Source: Byssothecium circinans
Taxonomy: Eukaryota; Ascomycota; Dothideomycetes; Pleosporales; Massarinaceae
Length of the DNA stretch: 64,000 bases
Assembly (NCBI GenBank): GCA_010015675.1
Contig: ML977008.1
Location: 10,215 to 74,214 of the forward strand
Direction of reading: 5' to 3'
The notes beneath the pieces are model-generated. The model saw only the letters and a program-made list of their open reading frames with translations, had not been told where the DNA came from and did not search any database. Each line of letters starts with the position of its first letter. Positions within the stretch are counted from its first letter, which is position 1. Below, in pieces: positions 36,181 to 47,407 of the stretch. The translations under genes and the position numbers were made by a program.

Positions 36181-36435
36181 GGTTACTACTAGCCTCTCCC
36201 CCTATGACATATGCAAAAGCTAGCGTACACTAACTCGTGTTACTTAGCCTATAAGGAACGCTACTAGGAGTGTCTACTTAAGTCTAGCTATAGCGCAAAC
36301 CCTATATACCCCTGCTTGACCCGCTGAAGCAGGGAGTCTATGATCCCCCTCAACGTAATCTTGACCTAGGAGTATGAGCGAGCTCATCCTCCCTTATCTA
36401 CTTAAGCAGACATTCCTTGATAGTCTACCGCTAAG

Positions 36436-36750
36436 AAGGATCTAGTTTTCCTTGCGTCTATAGCAACATAGGTCCAAGTTTCCGCATTTTCTCATGGTCC
36501 TTCTCTGTGATGTTTAGGTAGCTACGGGCCCTAAAGTAATGTTTATGAAAAGCTGTCCGTATGGCGTTAAGGTTAGGACACATGCAAAGTAGTTCCTAAA
36601 ATGCATTAATACATAACCTGCGTAGTAGAGAGTAGGTAACATACTACACATTTAAGAAATATGTTGCATACTATTAGTAGTACATCTAACACTTCTTTCT
36701 CTGCAACATCCTTAGGAAGTGAGGAAATGTAGCCCCTAGCTTTAGGCTAG
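36436..36750 (-). pseudogene. Decayed gene fragment of unknown function
   Basis: The minus strand reads MLKEDQPKARGYISSLPKDV from about 36764 and, in a second frame, ELLCMCPNLNAIRTAFHKHY, YLNITEKDHEKMRKLGPMLL and GKLDPSQR. The two frames may be joined by a lost intron or an indel near 36640. Few stops in either. No family recognised. Confidence 0.45.
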
Positions 36751-37569
36751 TCTTCTTTAAGCATAGTAATACGGTTGCGTGGGACCCATGTGCTCATTAG
36801 ATGCGTTAGTTGTGAAACCGCTAGCATGTACTTAAACTCTTTTCTTCCTCTTAATCTGCTATCTAAGTCTAGTCATGTCGACTAAACTATCGCGTGCGCT
36901 TATACCTCTGCTACTACCCTCGCCCCTACCTCTACTTTTACTTCTACCTATCATCGATATACTATATGCGCTAATACCTCTAACTCTAGACTTTGAGGCC
37001 GTAGTTATAGGCTACATCTCCTATGCATCTTGAATCCTGCTAATGTACGTAGCACGACGCCGTCATGGTGTTTATTTACGGATTTATTATGAAAACTATA
37101 GAGGTATTAGCACTAGCTAATTTTTTTAACCTATATCGCCATATCGCTTAGGATAGTGCATCTAGGGTTTTTATTTTTAAATACGCAAAAGCTCTTTTAA
37201 ATCACTAACCCGCCCTTTTCTTACTATCCCTCTCTAATCATTCTCTAAAGTTTAATTATTCGTTGCTTTCCTTTGCTAATTCCTCTATACTCTCCGTGAA
37301 ACTTACTACTAACCACTAGTATCACTTAGTGTCTAACACATTCTAAAATGCGCCTGCCTCTTCTAATACTTGATTAAAAGTTCCACTACTTTTTGATCTG
37401 CAAACTTCTTGCCTACTAACACTTCTCTAGCAGTCCTTTGATACGATGAACGCGCGGGGTACGCTAATGCAGGTCTATAAAGAGGTCGCAGAAGCGCACT
37501 CTATCACTAAGGAAAATAATAAAGAGTTTAATAACACGTTTTACTCTTGTAAGCCCTAGGCTTCTACTC
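36751..37569. other. Intergenic, no recognised gene
   Basis: A pyrimidine-rich patch (36840-36960) is the only distinctive feature. A short frame from ATG 37447 (MNARGTLMQVYKEV) is too short to call. Confidence 0.4.
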
Positions 37570-37866
37570 CTAGTAAAGCTTGCTACCGCCCTTAGCCCCC
37601 TCACCATTAAGTAGTATAGTATCCTTTGCCTTGCCTAAAGTTATATCCCTATTAAACCTAACTATAATGATAATACCTAAGCCCCCCTCTTTACCTGCAT
37701 ACTCCCTCTTAAGCATATACACTAACGCCCTATTATCAAGAATACTAGTTACACTCCTCTTTCCCATAATTGACATCCCGTCACCGTAAGCAGAAGGCAA
37801 TGCCGGATTCAATATATTATGCAGCCGTTTTAAGCACGTGCACGCATCCGCTGGCTGGGGCCACAT
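37570..37866 (-). CDS. 98-codon ORF without internal stops, unknown
   Basis: Stop-free frames of this length are rare in this window. The product (MWPQPADACTCLKRLHNILN..., ending GEGAKGGSKLY) is mildly basic, with a short hydrophobic patch IIIIV. The plus strand also has a 69-codon ORF over the same bases, so part of the openness is due to local composition. It could be a fragment of a larger relic, since reading continues past the stop (EQKPRAYKSKTCY). Not assigned to any family. Confidence 0.3.
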   Translation of the reverse strand: MWPQPADACTCLKRLHNILNPALPSAYGDGMSIMGKRSVTSILDNRALVYMLKREYAGKEGGLGIIIIVRFNRDITLGKAKDTILLNGEGAKGGSKLY

Positions 37867-37923
37867 CCTAATTATTAAGTGTTAGTACAGCGTGTCCCCC
37901 ATGCTGGCTTAATAGTCCTTTAG

Positions 37924-38856
37924 ATGAATACTTAGTGTATATATATAGTTAGAATAGAGTAATAAGGATGATAGTAGCTCCTAATCAAGAGACGCAGGGC
38001 AGCGTAATCTAATACGTAGGCGGAAACATAGTCCTATAGAAGAGTTTAGGTAGTAGCAATCATCTTCTACAAAGTTAATAAATGTATTACTAGCTAAATT
38101 ATAGGCTTTGAATTTTGTTTAGGTAAGGATGAAGGATCGTGCTAGTTAACTTCCTAGTTAGACCTTAGGGTAGAAAGACAGATTATATTAGGGTTCATGG
38201 TGGGATCCTTTGGTAGGTTCTATTACCTTTAATATAAACTCTATTATGTAGAAGGTCTATAATTATTTACTTAAACTTCTAACTTATTCTTAGTAAGATT
38301 CCATGATAATGGGTTTATTCGTATAGTCATTAAATTGAAGGGTAAGTTCTATCTAAGAGTTATAGATAGGTCCTTCTTTATGTTAGTAATAGTAGACTTT
38401 CTTATTAATTTTAATATTCTTACTAAATAGTTGCGAGAGTAGAAAGTTAACGTAGTAGTAGAAACTAGTCTAGTCTATTTCTTCTACTTTAAAGGATGTC
38501 TAGTTTAAGACGGCGTAGAAGAAGCCTTCATAGATTTTGAAGGCTATTATAGAGCTAATGTCATTTCTAAAGAAGCCTTTAAGTAGAAAAGGCGAAATTA
38601 GTTTTTTTATAGTAAGTAAAACACCTTAGATCTCCTATTTATAATGACTATTCAAACTTACTACACTATACGTCCCGTAGTAAAGCTAATCAGCCATGTA
38701 TTAGAAGAAGAGTTTGTAGCTAGACTTAAGGGCGACTTTTCTAATAAGTTAGTTGTAGTCTTCCTGCTTCATGCTAATCGCGAGTATACGCCCATTATTA
38801 GGACGACTCTTCCTTTTGCAAAGAACTGTAATGATCTCATCGCTGTACTAAAGTAA
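37924..38856 (+). pseudogene. Decayed gene of unknown function, 311 codons in one frame
   Basis: ATG at 37924 (frame 1) reads to TAA at 38854-38856 with no frame shift. The last 70 codons are free of stops. Readable landmarks: VVAIIFYKVNKC, GFEFCLGKDEGS, RFHDNGFIRIVIKLKGKFYL, VYFFYFKGCL, FIDFEGYYRANVISKEAFKQ and LEEEFVARLKGDFSNKLVVV. The alternation of aromatic and aliphatic residues suggests a beta-rich fold. Its 3' end overlaps the 3' end of the next minus-strand gene by 9 bases. Not recognised. Confidence 0.6.
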
Positions 38857-39207
38857 AGTAAAGCTATACTCATCTATAACTAAAGATGATGAAGAAGAAG
38901 CTTCCAGTGCCACACTAATATAAGAGCATAGTTTAATCTCTAGTGCTTTAGAGGAGACACGGCCGTCTAAAACACGGATGATGCTACCTTCTAGAATGCA
39001 TATGACGTCTTAGCAGTAGTAGAAACCCTAACCTTAGCCAACTACATGTGTAGAGAAGGGAAGTGCATTTAAAAGCGCATGGCGTCTCTCGTATAGGGCT
39101 TTTAGTGCCTCGCAATATGAGGCCTGCTCGTCTTGAAGTGAACGTGCTCTCTCAGTATAAGATAAATAATTCTGAAGATTTTTAGTAAAAGATCTAACAA
39201 TTGCCAT
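38848..39207 (-). pseudogene. Decayed small gene of unknown function, 120 codons
   Basis: ATG at 39207 (MAIVRSFTKNLQNYLSYTER) to TAG at 38848, with only three internal stops, all at likely Gln positions (VVGQGQGFYYCQDV). The first half is a charged helix (RARSLQDEQASYCEALKALY), the second half is beta-like and ends in a Ser run. It overlaps the convergent gene 37924-38856 tail to tail. No family recognised. Confidence 0.55.
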
Positions 39208-39924
39208 AGAGGTTAACTACTTACCTTAAGACTATTATAGCTACGTTCTTACGCAATCCATGCTTCTCTAGTGTACTTTATGCGGTCCTACTACTAATTA
39301 GTTCTCTTCTATAGCTTAATGTTTAGTAATAGAACTTCGTACTTCTACCATTCACTAGCATAGGGTGCTCTCTTACAAGAGTTCCCTAAGCTGTTAACAT
39401 GATAGGCTAAGTTGAACGGTTTCATCAACGTTAAGGTGAGAAGTAATGCAGAATAAGACATCATAAAGAAGCCTATCCAAGCTAGTAGGCATGAATCTAG
39501 CAGCTGAAGTAGAAGAGACGCAATTATTAAAACCCTTAAGAGGCGACTAAAAATAAAGACCTAGAACCTAATCAACCGCAATAATCTTGGTAGGAAAGGT
39601 GTGAGTACTATAAGTTGAATAAAGCGCAATGATTGGAAGAAGCTAGTAATGCAAGTTGCTAACGTTGCTAAGGCTAAAAGCATGCTGATTAGTAATGAGA
39701 GTTAGTGAGTTTGCATGCATGACTAATAGCTATGGTCCTTTTCAATATAGCCTTTAAGGCTCTGCAACGAATAAAATAGTCTAAGCTTAAAAAGAGTGTA
39801 AAAATTAAACAAGCGTGCTACATGCATGCTCACTCATTATTGTTACGGTTATTTTTAATATCGTGCTCACCCTATAGTCATTCAAAGAAATTAGTGAGAA
39901 TAATTTTAGACGGTAATAATTAAG
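39208..39924. other. Intergenic, no recognised gene
   Basis: Nothing identified on either strand; TAG/CTA density is typical of the window. Confidence 0.4.
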
Positions 39925-40400
39925 TTATGAGTCTAAATAAAATTTATGTATTTACTATTAAAAGTTAGAATTTTAGCATAGCTAGCCTAGAGATTAGGTC
40001 TCTTAAGCTCCACGGCCCTCATCAGCGCGTGGTCAAATTCAGGAGCGAAGTAAAAGTATTCATAGGCAGGAGCTCTGCCTTCGTATAGGCGGTTTTATAA
40101 GTTGACTAGCATGTATACTATAGTTCTAAAGGCTTATGCAGGGAAGCTAAATAGGTCATCTAATACATCTATGCTATAAGTTAGGCGTATCATGTTACAC
40201 GCCACCTTATAGCTTAGGCTAAATAACACTATTACTAGGCGTTTAAAGCTGGCTAATAGTGTTTTAGCAATCTACTCACGAAGGTAAGTCTTACTGCTAA
40301 GGACTACTTAATATGGTTCTTATCTTTTTGATACCACTTTATTAGGTTATGTTCTTAAGGAGATTGTGACGCTTATTACTCTAAGCTTTAGCAGCATCTT
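39925..40400 (-). pseudogene. Decayed gene of unknown function
   Basis: A minus-strand frame reads SKTYLREQIAKTLLASFKRL, VACNMIRLTYSIDVLDDLF, AQAFRTIVYMLVNLQNRLYE, GRAPAYEYFYFAPEFDHALM and RAVELKRPNLQASYAKILT in one register with about five stops, all at Gln-type positions. The 5' end is not defined. The pattern (aromatic-rich YEYFYFAPEFD) is distinctive but not one I recognise. Confidence 0.5.
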
Positions 40401-41327
40401 TACTATCTTAAACACACTCACGGATTCATATAAGTAAGCAAACGAAACAGGGTACTTTTTTGATCTACCTTTGCTATTTCATCTTTCTGAAAAGTAATAG
40501 GGCTATCGCTGCGAGTGGCCGTTCGCGCTTATTACTCTAACTAGTACTTACGTCACTTATCTTAGAGCTCACCTATAAGTAATAAGTAATTCTCTAATTA
40601 GTGATTTTCTAACCCCCTATCTCTTATTGTAAGTCTATGGCTAAGATAGTACTGTTTTACTATGCTTATCTACTTAAAGTTTGCTTTTGTCTTAGAGGTT
40701 GCGTAGAGCTTGAAGGACCTTAGAGCAATAGACAGGCGTAGATCCTAAAAACGCGCATAAGCGTTACATTCTATAAGCTTGATGCCTCTCATGCATAGTA
40801 GAGAACACTTCCTGTTAGGTTTTAGTTGCCTTATCCTAGCTCTCTAGGCAATGTAGCCTCATATTTTATTAGGGGTCAAGCTTGCGTTAAGGGGGATCAA
40901 AAGGTGCGGGAGAAGGGTATAAGGGGTATAATTATTATAAAGATCTATCGCAAGCTCTACCTGCTTAGTTGGTGTAGTACAAGCAGGAATAGAATAAAAT
41001 AAATTACATTATAGCGCAAGGGTATTCTAATTTGTTGACGTAATCTATTTGCCGCAGGTCTAAGCATGTGAAGCTAGTGATACTATAAGCTTAGCTCTAT
41101 CCTATACCTTCCCTCTCTAAATTTGATGCTGCGTGAAGTAGTAGGGTGTAAAATAACGCGTGGAAAATAAGGTAGGGTAATTAGGATACGCGAGTTAAGG
41201 GCTTGCGGCGTTACTAGAAGTTATAGAAGGGGTAGTTGAGAGTGAAGGGTATTATACAGTGACGAGATACTAGCTAGCGGTAGTAGGAGGAAGTTAGGTG
41301 AGATATACATAATCATATTATAGATGA
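40401..41327. other. Intergenic, no recognised gene
   Basis: No convincing frame. 40860-41000 contains purine-rich patches. Confidence 0.4.
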
Positions 41328-41890
41328 TCATTTTAGGGGCATTAAAGTTTTGATACGGACTAAGGAGTAAGGGTTTGAAGGCTTAGAAAAAAACGGCCCA
41401 TGAATCACTTTGCAAAGAAAGGGAAACAAAGCATATAGTATAATGGTAACTGCACCCTACCGCAGATCTGAACCTTTTGCCTGCAACATGTTGAGCAAGC
41501 TCTTAGCGGCTACTAACGTTATCGTATTATCGCCTCTTTCACTAGTCTAGAGCAGTTTACAGCTTTTAGGACCTACTGCTAGCAGCATCGCAACCTTGCA
41601 TAGACCTTTCTAATGGTCGTTACCTTCCTACTCATGGTTATTACCTTCCTGCTCGTTGATGTAAATCTTTGGGCGAAGATAGATGATTTAGTACGATCTA
41701 GAAGATTAGCGGTGGACAATTAGTGCAAGACCTATTGTACAACATTAGCTAGATTTTATGGTAGGAGGTAAAAAGGGGATATGCCTACCTAATATCTTAT
41801 TCTTAATTTGCTCTAGCGTCTTAAGCTTAGTTGCGTTCTCGTACTTCATGTTCATTGTTAAGAGGCTGATATTATTAATGTGTAGACGTT
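41328..41890 (-). pseudogene. Decayed gene of unknown function, about 190 codons
   Basis: The minus-strand frame starts upstream of MNMKYENATKLKTLEQIKNK (41849) and runs in register to TGA at 41328, with about eight stops. Other readable parts: IYINEQEGNNHEQEGNDHQK (two EQEGN repeats), LCKVAMLLAVGPKSCKLL, GDNTITLVAAKSLLNMLQAK and GAVTIILYALFPFLCKVIHG. Alternating basic and hydrophobic blocks; no motif recognised. A plus-strand ORF across the same bases has no better support. Confidence 0.5.
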
Positions 41891-42725
41891 AGAAGGTTCA
41901 GATTTAATATCTTCTATATTCTTAGAGTGGAAAGTTAAGGTTTAATAGTAAATAGTCTTTATTAAAAGATTCAGCGACCTTTTATAGTGTTTAGTAACTT
42001 ATTTCACTTATTAAGTTACAGTAGCTCTATCATTATCATAGTCGCTATTATTAGTGACATACGCACTCATGAACCCCCACATAGACACCTAACGTTCCTA
42101 TAACTCCGCATAGAGACTATCTTAGCCGTATGTAGTATAAAAGCACGCACTATATGCACGTGCTACACCTAAGTGGTAGTTACACTAACTCCTAAGCCAT
42201 TTTAACGCACGTACCATAAAGAAGTTTTATGACTCTAAGTTTTAGAGCTCGCACAGCTATCAGCCGACCGGTGCATGAGCCAACCTAATATTATTTTTGG
42301 TGGCTTGGAGGTTTTAGTAACGTCAACGACCTAGTTATAGCTATTGCATTAGTAAACTCTATTAGGCTAAACGCCTGTCCCCCTCCCATATAAATTATAG
42401 TATATTGAAAAGTGTAAAGACATTTTATTAGCACATTAAGTAAATTTTAAGGGAAAAGTATCTCTAATTTAAATCTCCCTATAAGCTAAAAAGAATAACT
42501 TAGACTACCCTAACCTCTAGTGGAAGATAAACTTAGGAAATAAGCTAATAAATCTCGCCTCATTACTAGAGGTTAGAGAATGGGGGGAGTATAAGAGACT
42601 GAATAACCTTTCAATCAATCTGCGGAGTATAATTATTAGCTTATTTCCTAAGGCTTTGCTACCGCAAGGTCCTAACCCCACGACCTATCTTAACATGAGC
42701 CAGGGAATTACTCCTAATCTATAGT

Positions 42726-43390
42726 CTATGCGGCCTCTAATTACTCCGCCCTTGCCTGCCTAATGTGTTCCTTGAGCTTCTTCATCCTTCCTACCTTACG
42801 TTGCAACACGTCCAGCAAGCTTTGCATAGCATCTATATCCGTTTTTTCTGGTCCGCCTATCCTAAGAATAATTTCATTGTATACTTTGCTTACCACGCAA
42901 ATAAACACCTTCTTTTATTTGTTATTATTCTCTTTATGTTGGTTAGGTATTAGTACTACATCTACGGTGAGGTCCTTAACCTAGACATGTTTAGATAACT
43001 CCGTGAAGCGCACTAATACTAAAGCTAGGTAAGAAAAGCTATAGCAAGACTTAATAGGAGAGCTATAAAGAAACTTGCCTTTGATATCCGCCTTCCACTG
43101 CTCTATCTAAGGACTAGAAATGATAGTACGCGTATAGCCCTCCGTAGGAGTTTTAGTAAATATTTTATCCATAGAAGTCTTAGTTAACGTCTTGTTAGTA
43201 GGAGCTTTAGTAGATCTCTTATATATGTGAGTTTCGCTATATGCTTTTTTAGTTTAATTGCGAGGTCTAAAAACTAAATATAGGTATTTAAAGAATGCTC
43301 TAGGTAAAGGATGGTGTTAGTATACGCTTTATAAAGCATGTAGGAAAGACGCCACTTTATACCTATAATGACTCCTCTTTTATTAGTATG
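42726..43390 (-). pseudogene. Decayed gene of unknown function, about 220 codons
   Basis: One minus-strand frame reads from about 43390 to 42726 with few stops: SETHIYKRSTKAPTNKTLTK, EGYTRTIISSPQIEQWKADI, FSYLALVLVRFTELSKHV, KKVFICVVSKVYNEIILRI, GGPEKTDIDAMQSLLDVLQR and KKLKEHIRQARAEQLEAA. It ends in a clear amphipathic helix. The two plus-strand ORFs at 42763-42984 are its shadows. No family recognised. Confidence 0.55.
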
Positions 43391-43984
43391 ACGCTCTGTT
43401 TTCTAACTTATGTGCCGTGTTATTTAGCTATAGTCGCACTTGCTCAACTACAGTGATATAGGTAGGATGCATAGATACCTAACACCTAACAGCCCTGTAA
43501 CCATGACACCTAAGCTGGGTTAGCTCAAAATTATAGTTTCAAGCTGCGCGACTTAAGTCTAGGCTGGGAACTTGATGTTTCCTTGCCTTATTCTTTTTTA
43601 TTAGTGGTAATTTGAAATAGTTCAAGTCTATAGAATTAAGCCCTAAGGTATCAGAGCTTAACGTTATATAAAAATAGGTTCAGCCTTCCCTACTCACGTA
43701 TATAAGTACTACCTAAAAGTTTGGCAGCTTTCATATCTTTGTTTACTATATAGTCATGAAAACATCCTTACCCTTAAGTAACTCTTCCGCTAAAGCTCAT
43801 GCTTTCATACTACGTCTTTAGCTAATTAGAGCTTTAACGGTCACGTTTAAGTAGAAAGGGAAGGAGGGAGATAGCATAGTCATTTAAGGTTAATAATATT
43901 CTTAGTATAGTTAGATACATAATGAATTAGATATATAATAGTAAACTATAAACCTAAAAGGAAATACCCATTCACACATATTAG

Positions 43985-44559
43985 CTACACGGAAGCATTT
44001 GAAACTTAAGCTAGCTTTTCAACCTTCTCTCCGCCGCTTTTCTTAACCTTCTCTCTACCGCTCTTCTAAAATCCTTTCTAGTCCTTATTAAGTAGGATAG
44101 CTTCTATAGTAAGCTTTAAGTCCTTCTCAATATCTTCTAATTTCTTGCCCTGCGCTACACGCCTCTCTACCTTACTCTGAAAGTCTTTCAAGTGTCCATG
44201 GAAGTCATCCCAGTACTAAAGTATAAGTTGCGATTTTAGAAGAGCGTCGTGTACTTTCCCTGATTCGCTTGCTTTGATCATGGTGTGGTGCTTAATGATA
44301 TAAAGTAGCTTAGATCGCGTGAGGCTAGCATAAAGCACATCCTTTGTTGCTTTATTAACTAGGAAAATAAGGCTGTCAAAGATCATTTCCCTAGCTTCAT
44401 TCTTAGTCCCTCTGCTTTTGATAGTGACTACTGACATCTTATCGAACACTGCATCCTCATGAACGTATTGTGCGAGCGCTGTGGAAGAGTGTAAGAGGGT
44501 GGATAGTGTGATTTCATAATAGGCGGTAAACACTTACTAATAATATCAGTAGTACTCAT
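43985..44559 (-). pseudogene. Decayed gene of unknown function, about 190 codons
   Basis: Likely start ATG 44559 (MSTTDIISK), then a one-base loss, then a 105-codon stop-free stretch (VFTAYYEITLSTLLHSSTAL, EDAVFDKMSVVTIKSRG, REMIFDSLIFLVNKATKDVL). After one TAG the same frame continues YWDDFHGHLKDFQSKVERRV, KKLEDIEKDLKLTIEAILL and a Lys/Gly/Glu tail with the near repeat SGREKVKK/SGGEKVEK. It looks like an all-helical charged protein. It follows the zinc-finger relic on the same strand. Confidence 0.6.
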
Positions 44560-44754
44560 GGTAAGAGAAAGCGCAATAAAAGGCTCTAATAAGGCTGCTC
44601 GAATGTTCGTGATTTGTATAATTTTGTGGTATATTATGAGAATTAGAGTATAAAATGATATACTCCATGGACGTAGGAATAGGCCTTTATACGTTAGCTA
44701 TAACTCCTATAGGTATTAAATCGTCGATATGACTCCTAAGGCCCATGGATGAAG

Positions 44755-45072
44755 GTAATCAATGCCGCCTATTTTTATAGATTATACTACCTCTAGTAGT
44801 CTACACCCTACGCCTAGTCTACCTACATCTGCTAACTACTTACTCTTACTAACTTACTTACTCCTACTAACCTGCACTACTGACTGCTCACTCCTACTAA
44901 CTTGCATCTATAGGTGTAGATGGAACCCCACACTAGCGTGACACTTACGGTAGTATCTAGCAAGCGCGTCTTTTCTAGCGTATGTTTTGCTACATAATCC
45001 GCACTTAACCCTCTTTTTCTTGTCGCTCAATCCACAGGATCGCTTTTAGTGTTAAAGTAGGTTGTATTGCAT
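44755..45072 (-). pseudogene. Decayed C2H2-type zinc-finger protein
   Basis: ATG at 45072 (MQYNLLQHQKRSCGLSDKKK) leads to one finger: C-G-L-C-S-K-T-Y-A-R-K-D-A-L-A-R-Y-Y-R-K-C-H (about 44935-45003). The spacing is C-x2-C-x12-[H]-x4-C; the first zinc-binding His is now Tyr, a single C-to-T change. The C-terminal part is a Ser/Arg/Gln repeat (QVSRSEQ, QVSRSKQ, VSKSKQ) encoded by a minisatellite at 44830-44905. Such single-finger proteins are usually DNA-binding regulators in fungi; the target is unknown. Confidence 0.7.
44830..44905. repeat. Minisatellite within the zinc-finger relic
   Basis: ACTCCTACTAACTTGC-type units recur about three times (CTTACTCTTACTAAC, CTTACTCCTACTAACCTGC, CTCACTCCTACTAACTTGC). 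Confidence 0.7.
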
Positions 45073-45332
45073 AGTAAACTTCTTCCTATAGCAACATGTA
45101 AAAATTTCTATAAATATTTAGTAAAACTTTAAGCTAAACTGTAGTACAAACTAACTAGTAGTATTGGCATCTTGCTCCTGATTTTTACGGTCCTCCAGCG
45201 CGGATATTTGGGGATTAAGTATTGAAGATATTGAAGTCATTCTTAGGCTGCGAGTGGGCGTGGAATACAGACAGGCTTAGCAGACGGGCAACTCGTAGGC
45301 GCGTGAAGGTGACTAGGGAGCCTTGCAGGAAG

Positions 45333-45398
45333 GCAACTAAAAAGTAAGGTAATAGAATGGAGGACGTCACAGCCTTATAGAGGATATGCATGATATAT
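45333..45398. repeat. Dispersed repeat R2, partial copy
   Basis: Shares TGCAGGAAGGCAACTA and GCATGATATATTA with 24671-24851; the left part is missing. Confidence 0.5.
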
Positions 45399-45446
45399 TA
45401 TAACCTCTAGTTGTTTAATCCTAGCATAAATGGGGTTTACACTATA

Positions 45447-45483
45447 GGGGGACTTTTAGGGACTTTAGGGGACTTAGGGGGAC
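45447..45483. repeat. G-rich decamer array containing TTAGGG
   Basis: Three 10-base units: ACTTTTAGGG, ACTTTAGGGG, ACTTAGGGGG. Each includes TTAGGG but with a fixed ACT spacer. Confidence 0.75.
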
Positions 45484-45525
45484 ATCAAGGCACGACTAGC
45501 GTCCTATTAACCCCGTGCTCGCTCC

Positions 45526-46478
45526 ATGAATGCGCTTGTAAATCCTGGCCACAATGCGCCAATCCTGTCGCCGCCTGTATCTTCGTCCTCGCAATACACA
45601 GCGGCACTTGACTTAGATGCAGCTGCAGGCGCAGCGAGCAAGTCTATAACGACCTAATCCTAGACTAGCTTAAAGCAGGCACGGACTCCAAGCCCAAGGA
45701 AGACACTGCGCGATTTGGGCATGCTGAATAAGCCTATCAAATACGTTTCCGACCGCAGCTATCTGCCCCTAGAGACGCTTCCGCACTAGCAGGCTTTGGG
45801 CGGCATTTATCGCGACGTTAAGACTATCCTAGCAACTGCTAGGGGATAAGTTCATCTAGGAGGACATAATTAATCACAGTGCTAACCGCGAAGGAGTTAA
45901 GCTCAAATACGAGACTTTGCTAGAGATTACGCAGAGGCTTAATAATGTGCAGATAGTAGGTTACATAAAGCATAATAGAATACTAAAGTGCATGACTAGG
46001 TCTTATCATGCGCCCTGCGGCCCTTTAAACCGCGCTTTGAATGTCTGTCTCCCTTACCTGATATATTTACTTAATTAACCTATTTCTAGAACTTTAGCAA
46101 AGCCTATCCCTAACTTCGCTCCACTTTATAAGGATGACCCCTCTAGCCCTAAGATTATTAACTTTTCTATCAACCTCATCCTAACCCGTAGCTCCTCTCT
46201 TAAATCCGCCATCTACACCCTCCTTCTTAATAAACCCTCATAGTTCCTCTCCATTAACTAGACGCTTAACGAAGCATACAAGAAGCCCGCCGTCATATCT
46301 ATTAAGATAAAGAAGGGCTTCTTTAAAGAAGAGGACACTAGGTTCAAGCTAGGGATATAGATTGCTGCGTAGTAGAACTAGGTCACTATATTCTAGCCTA
46401 GGGAGAAGCTAGTGTGCACTAGGTAGTTAATTAAAAAATAGTAGTAGATATTATTAAGTTATATAAGAACTATGGCTA
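45526..46478 (+). pseudogene. Decayed fungal PD-(D/E)XK nuclease-superfamily protein
   Basis: The N-terminal part (from ATG 45526, frame 1) has PGHNAPILSPPVSSSS, then the Ser/Pro linker and TPSPRKTLRDLGMLNKPIKY; this SPRK...L..L.KP.. pattern precedes the nuclease-like domain in the family. The core (frame 2 after a shift near 45870) has FAPLYKDDPSSPKIINFSIN, SINQTLNEAYKKPAVISI, the catalytic region IKIKK at 46301-46315, and FKLGIQIAAQ. Family members carry SIETKT-type sequence, whose Glu is now Lys (GAG to AAG). The role of these proteins in fungi is not known. A dead relic. Confidence 0.8.
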
Positions 46479-47407
46479 GCTGTTATCAATTGCTACTATT
46501 ATTTAGTACTTATTAGGTATGTAGATATTAGAGGCTTTTCTACCTTAGTTAAGGGAGAAGGTTTTAGGTCTTAGGGAGGAAGTAGAGTGTTTACGCTACT
46601 TATTAAGTAACTAAATAGACTCTACTCCACGCAGACATAAGAAACTAAAATATAGGCAAGCAGCTGCATTGCAATAACTACTATCATCAGATCTTCGTGA
46701 ATAGGCCTTGATTCTGGGCCGTTAGTTTGTTCCTTTTATAACAATGGTACAGCAAAAGAGGAGGAGGAAGAGGAGAGGAGGGGGAGGAAGACAAGGATAA
46801 AAGAAGTAATAAAGGGGAAGAGTGCAAAGACCTAGACGGCGTTATACTACGTGCATTAGTAGAGTTCATGTTATATAGGTGATAGAGCATACAACTGCGG
46901 TCTTAAAACCTATAGTTATACTAGCGCATTCGATAGTTTGATAAGCATGATAGGTACAGTTAAATGCTGCGCCTATTCCTAGTTAAGGACCTTTCTACAT
47001 CATCTATCCCCGCTCTTTATCTAACGCGTGGAAGACATTAGTAATCTGCAGGATGTTGTATAATGCTTACGTGTGTAGGTTTAAGTATTCTTATAGTGTA
47101 CCATTAACGTGTATACTAGTAGATAAGTTGTCTATTAGGTAAGTATTTATTAAGCGCAAGAAACTTAGCTATCTTGTTAGTAATGTCTAGAGGAAACAGC
47201 AGTATCTTGTAGGAAGCTTAAGTTGATTCTCTAAAAACGCAGGCCCTCTACTCCTTTGGCCAAAGTTTATAGGAATGATAGCTTAGTGTTAGATACACTT
47301 TAGCGGCTCTAACTATTTATAAGATAATCACTGTTAACCCTAAGAGATGTAGGTATTATTGAAAAGCAAATGTTATTTATATTTTATTAGAGTAATCAAG
47401 GTGCTAG
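46479..47407. other. Intergenic, no recognised gene
   Basis: It contains a purine-only GA/GGA run at 46755-46800; the 67-codon minus ORF there only reflects that run. No convincing gene. Confidence 0.45.

Noticed and set aside
42763..42984. Two plus-strand ORFs
   Set aside because: Shadows of the minus-strand relic 42726-43390, which is readable over a much longer distance.
45447..45483. Telomere repeat because of three TTAGGG
   Set aside because: The TTAGGG units are separated by a fixed ACT and vary in length; this is a decamer array, not a telomeric tract.
46687..46890. 67-codon minus-strand ORF
   Set aside because: It is the complement of a GA/GGA purine run and has only Ser/Leu/Pro low complexity.
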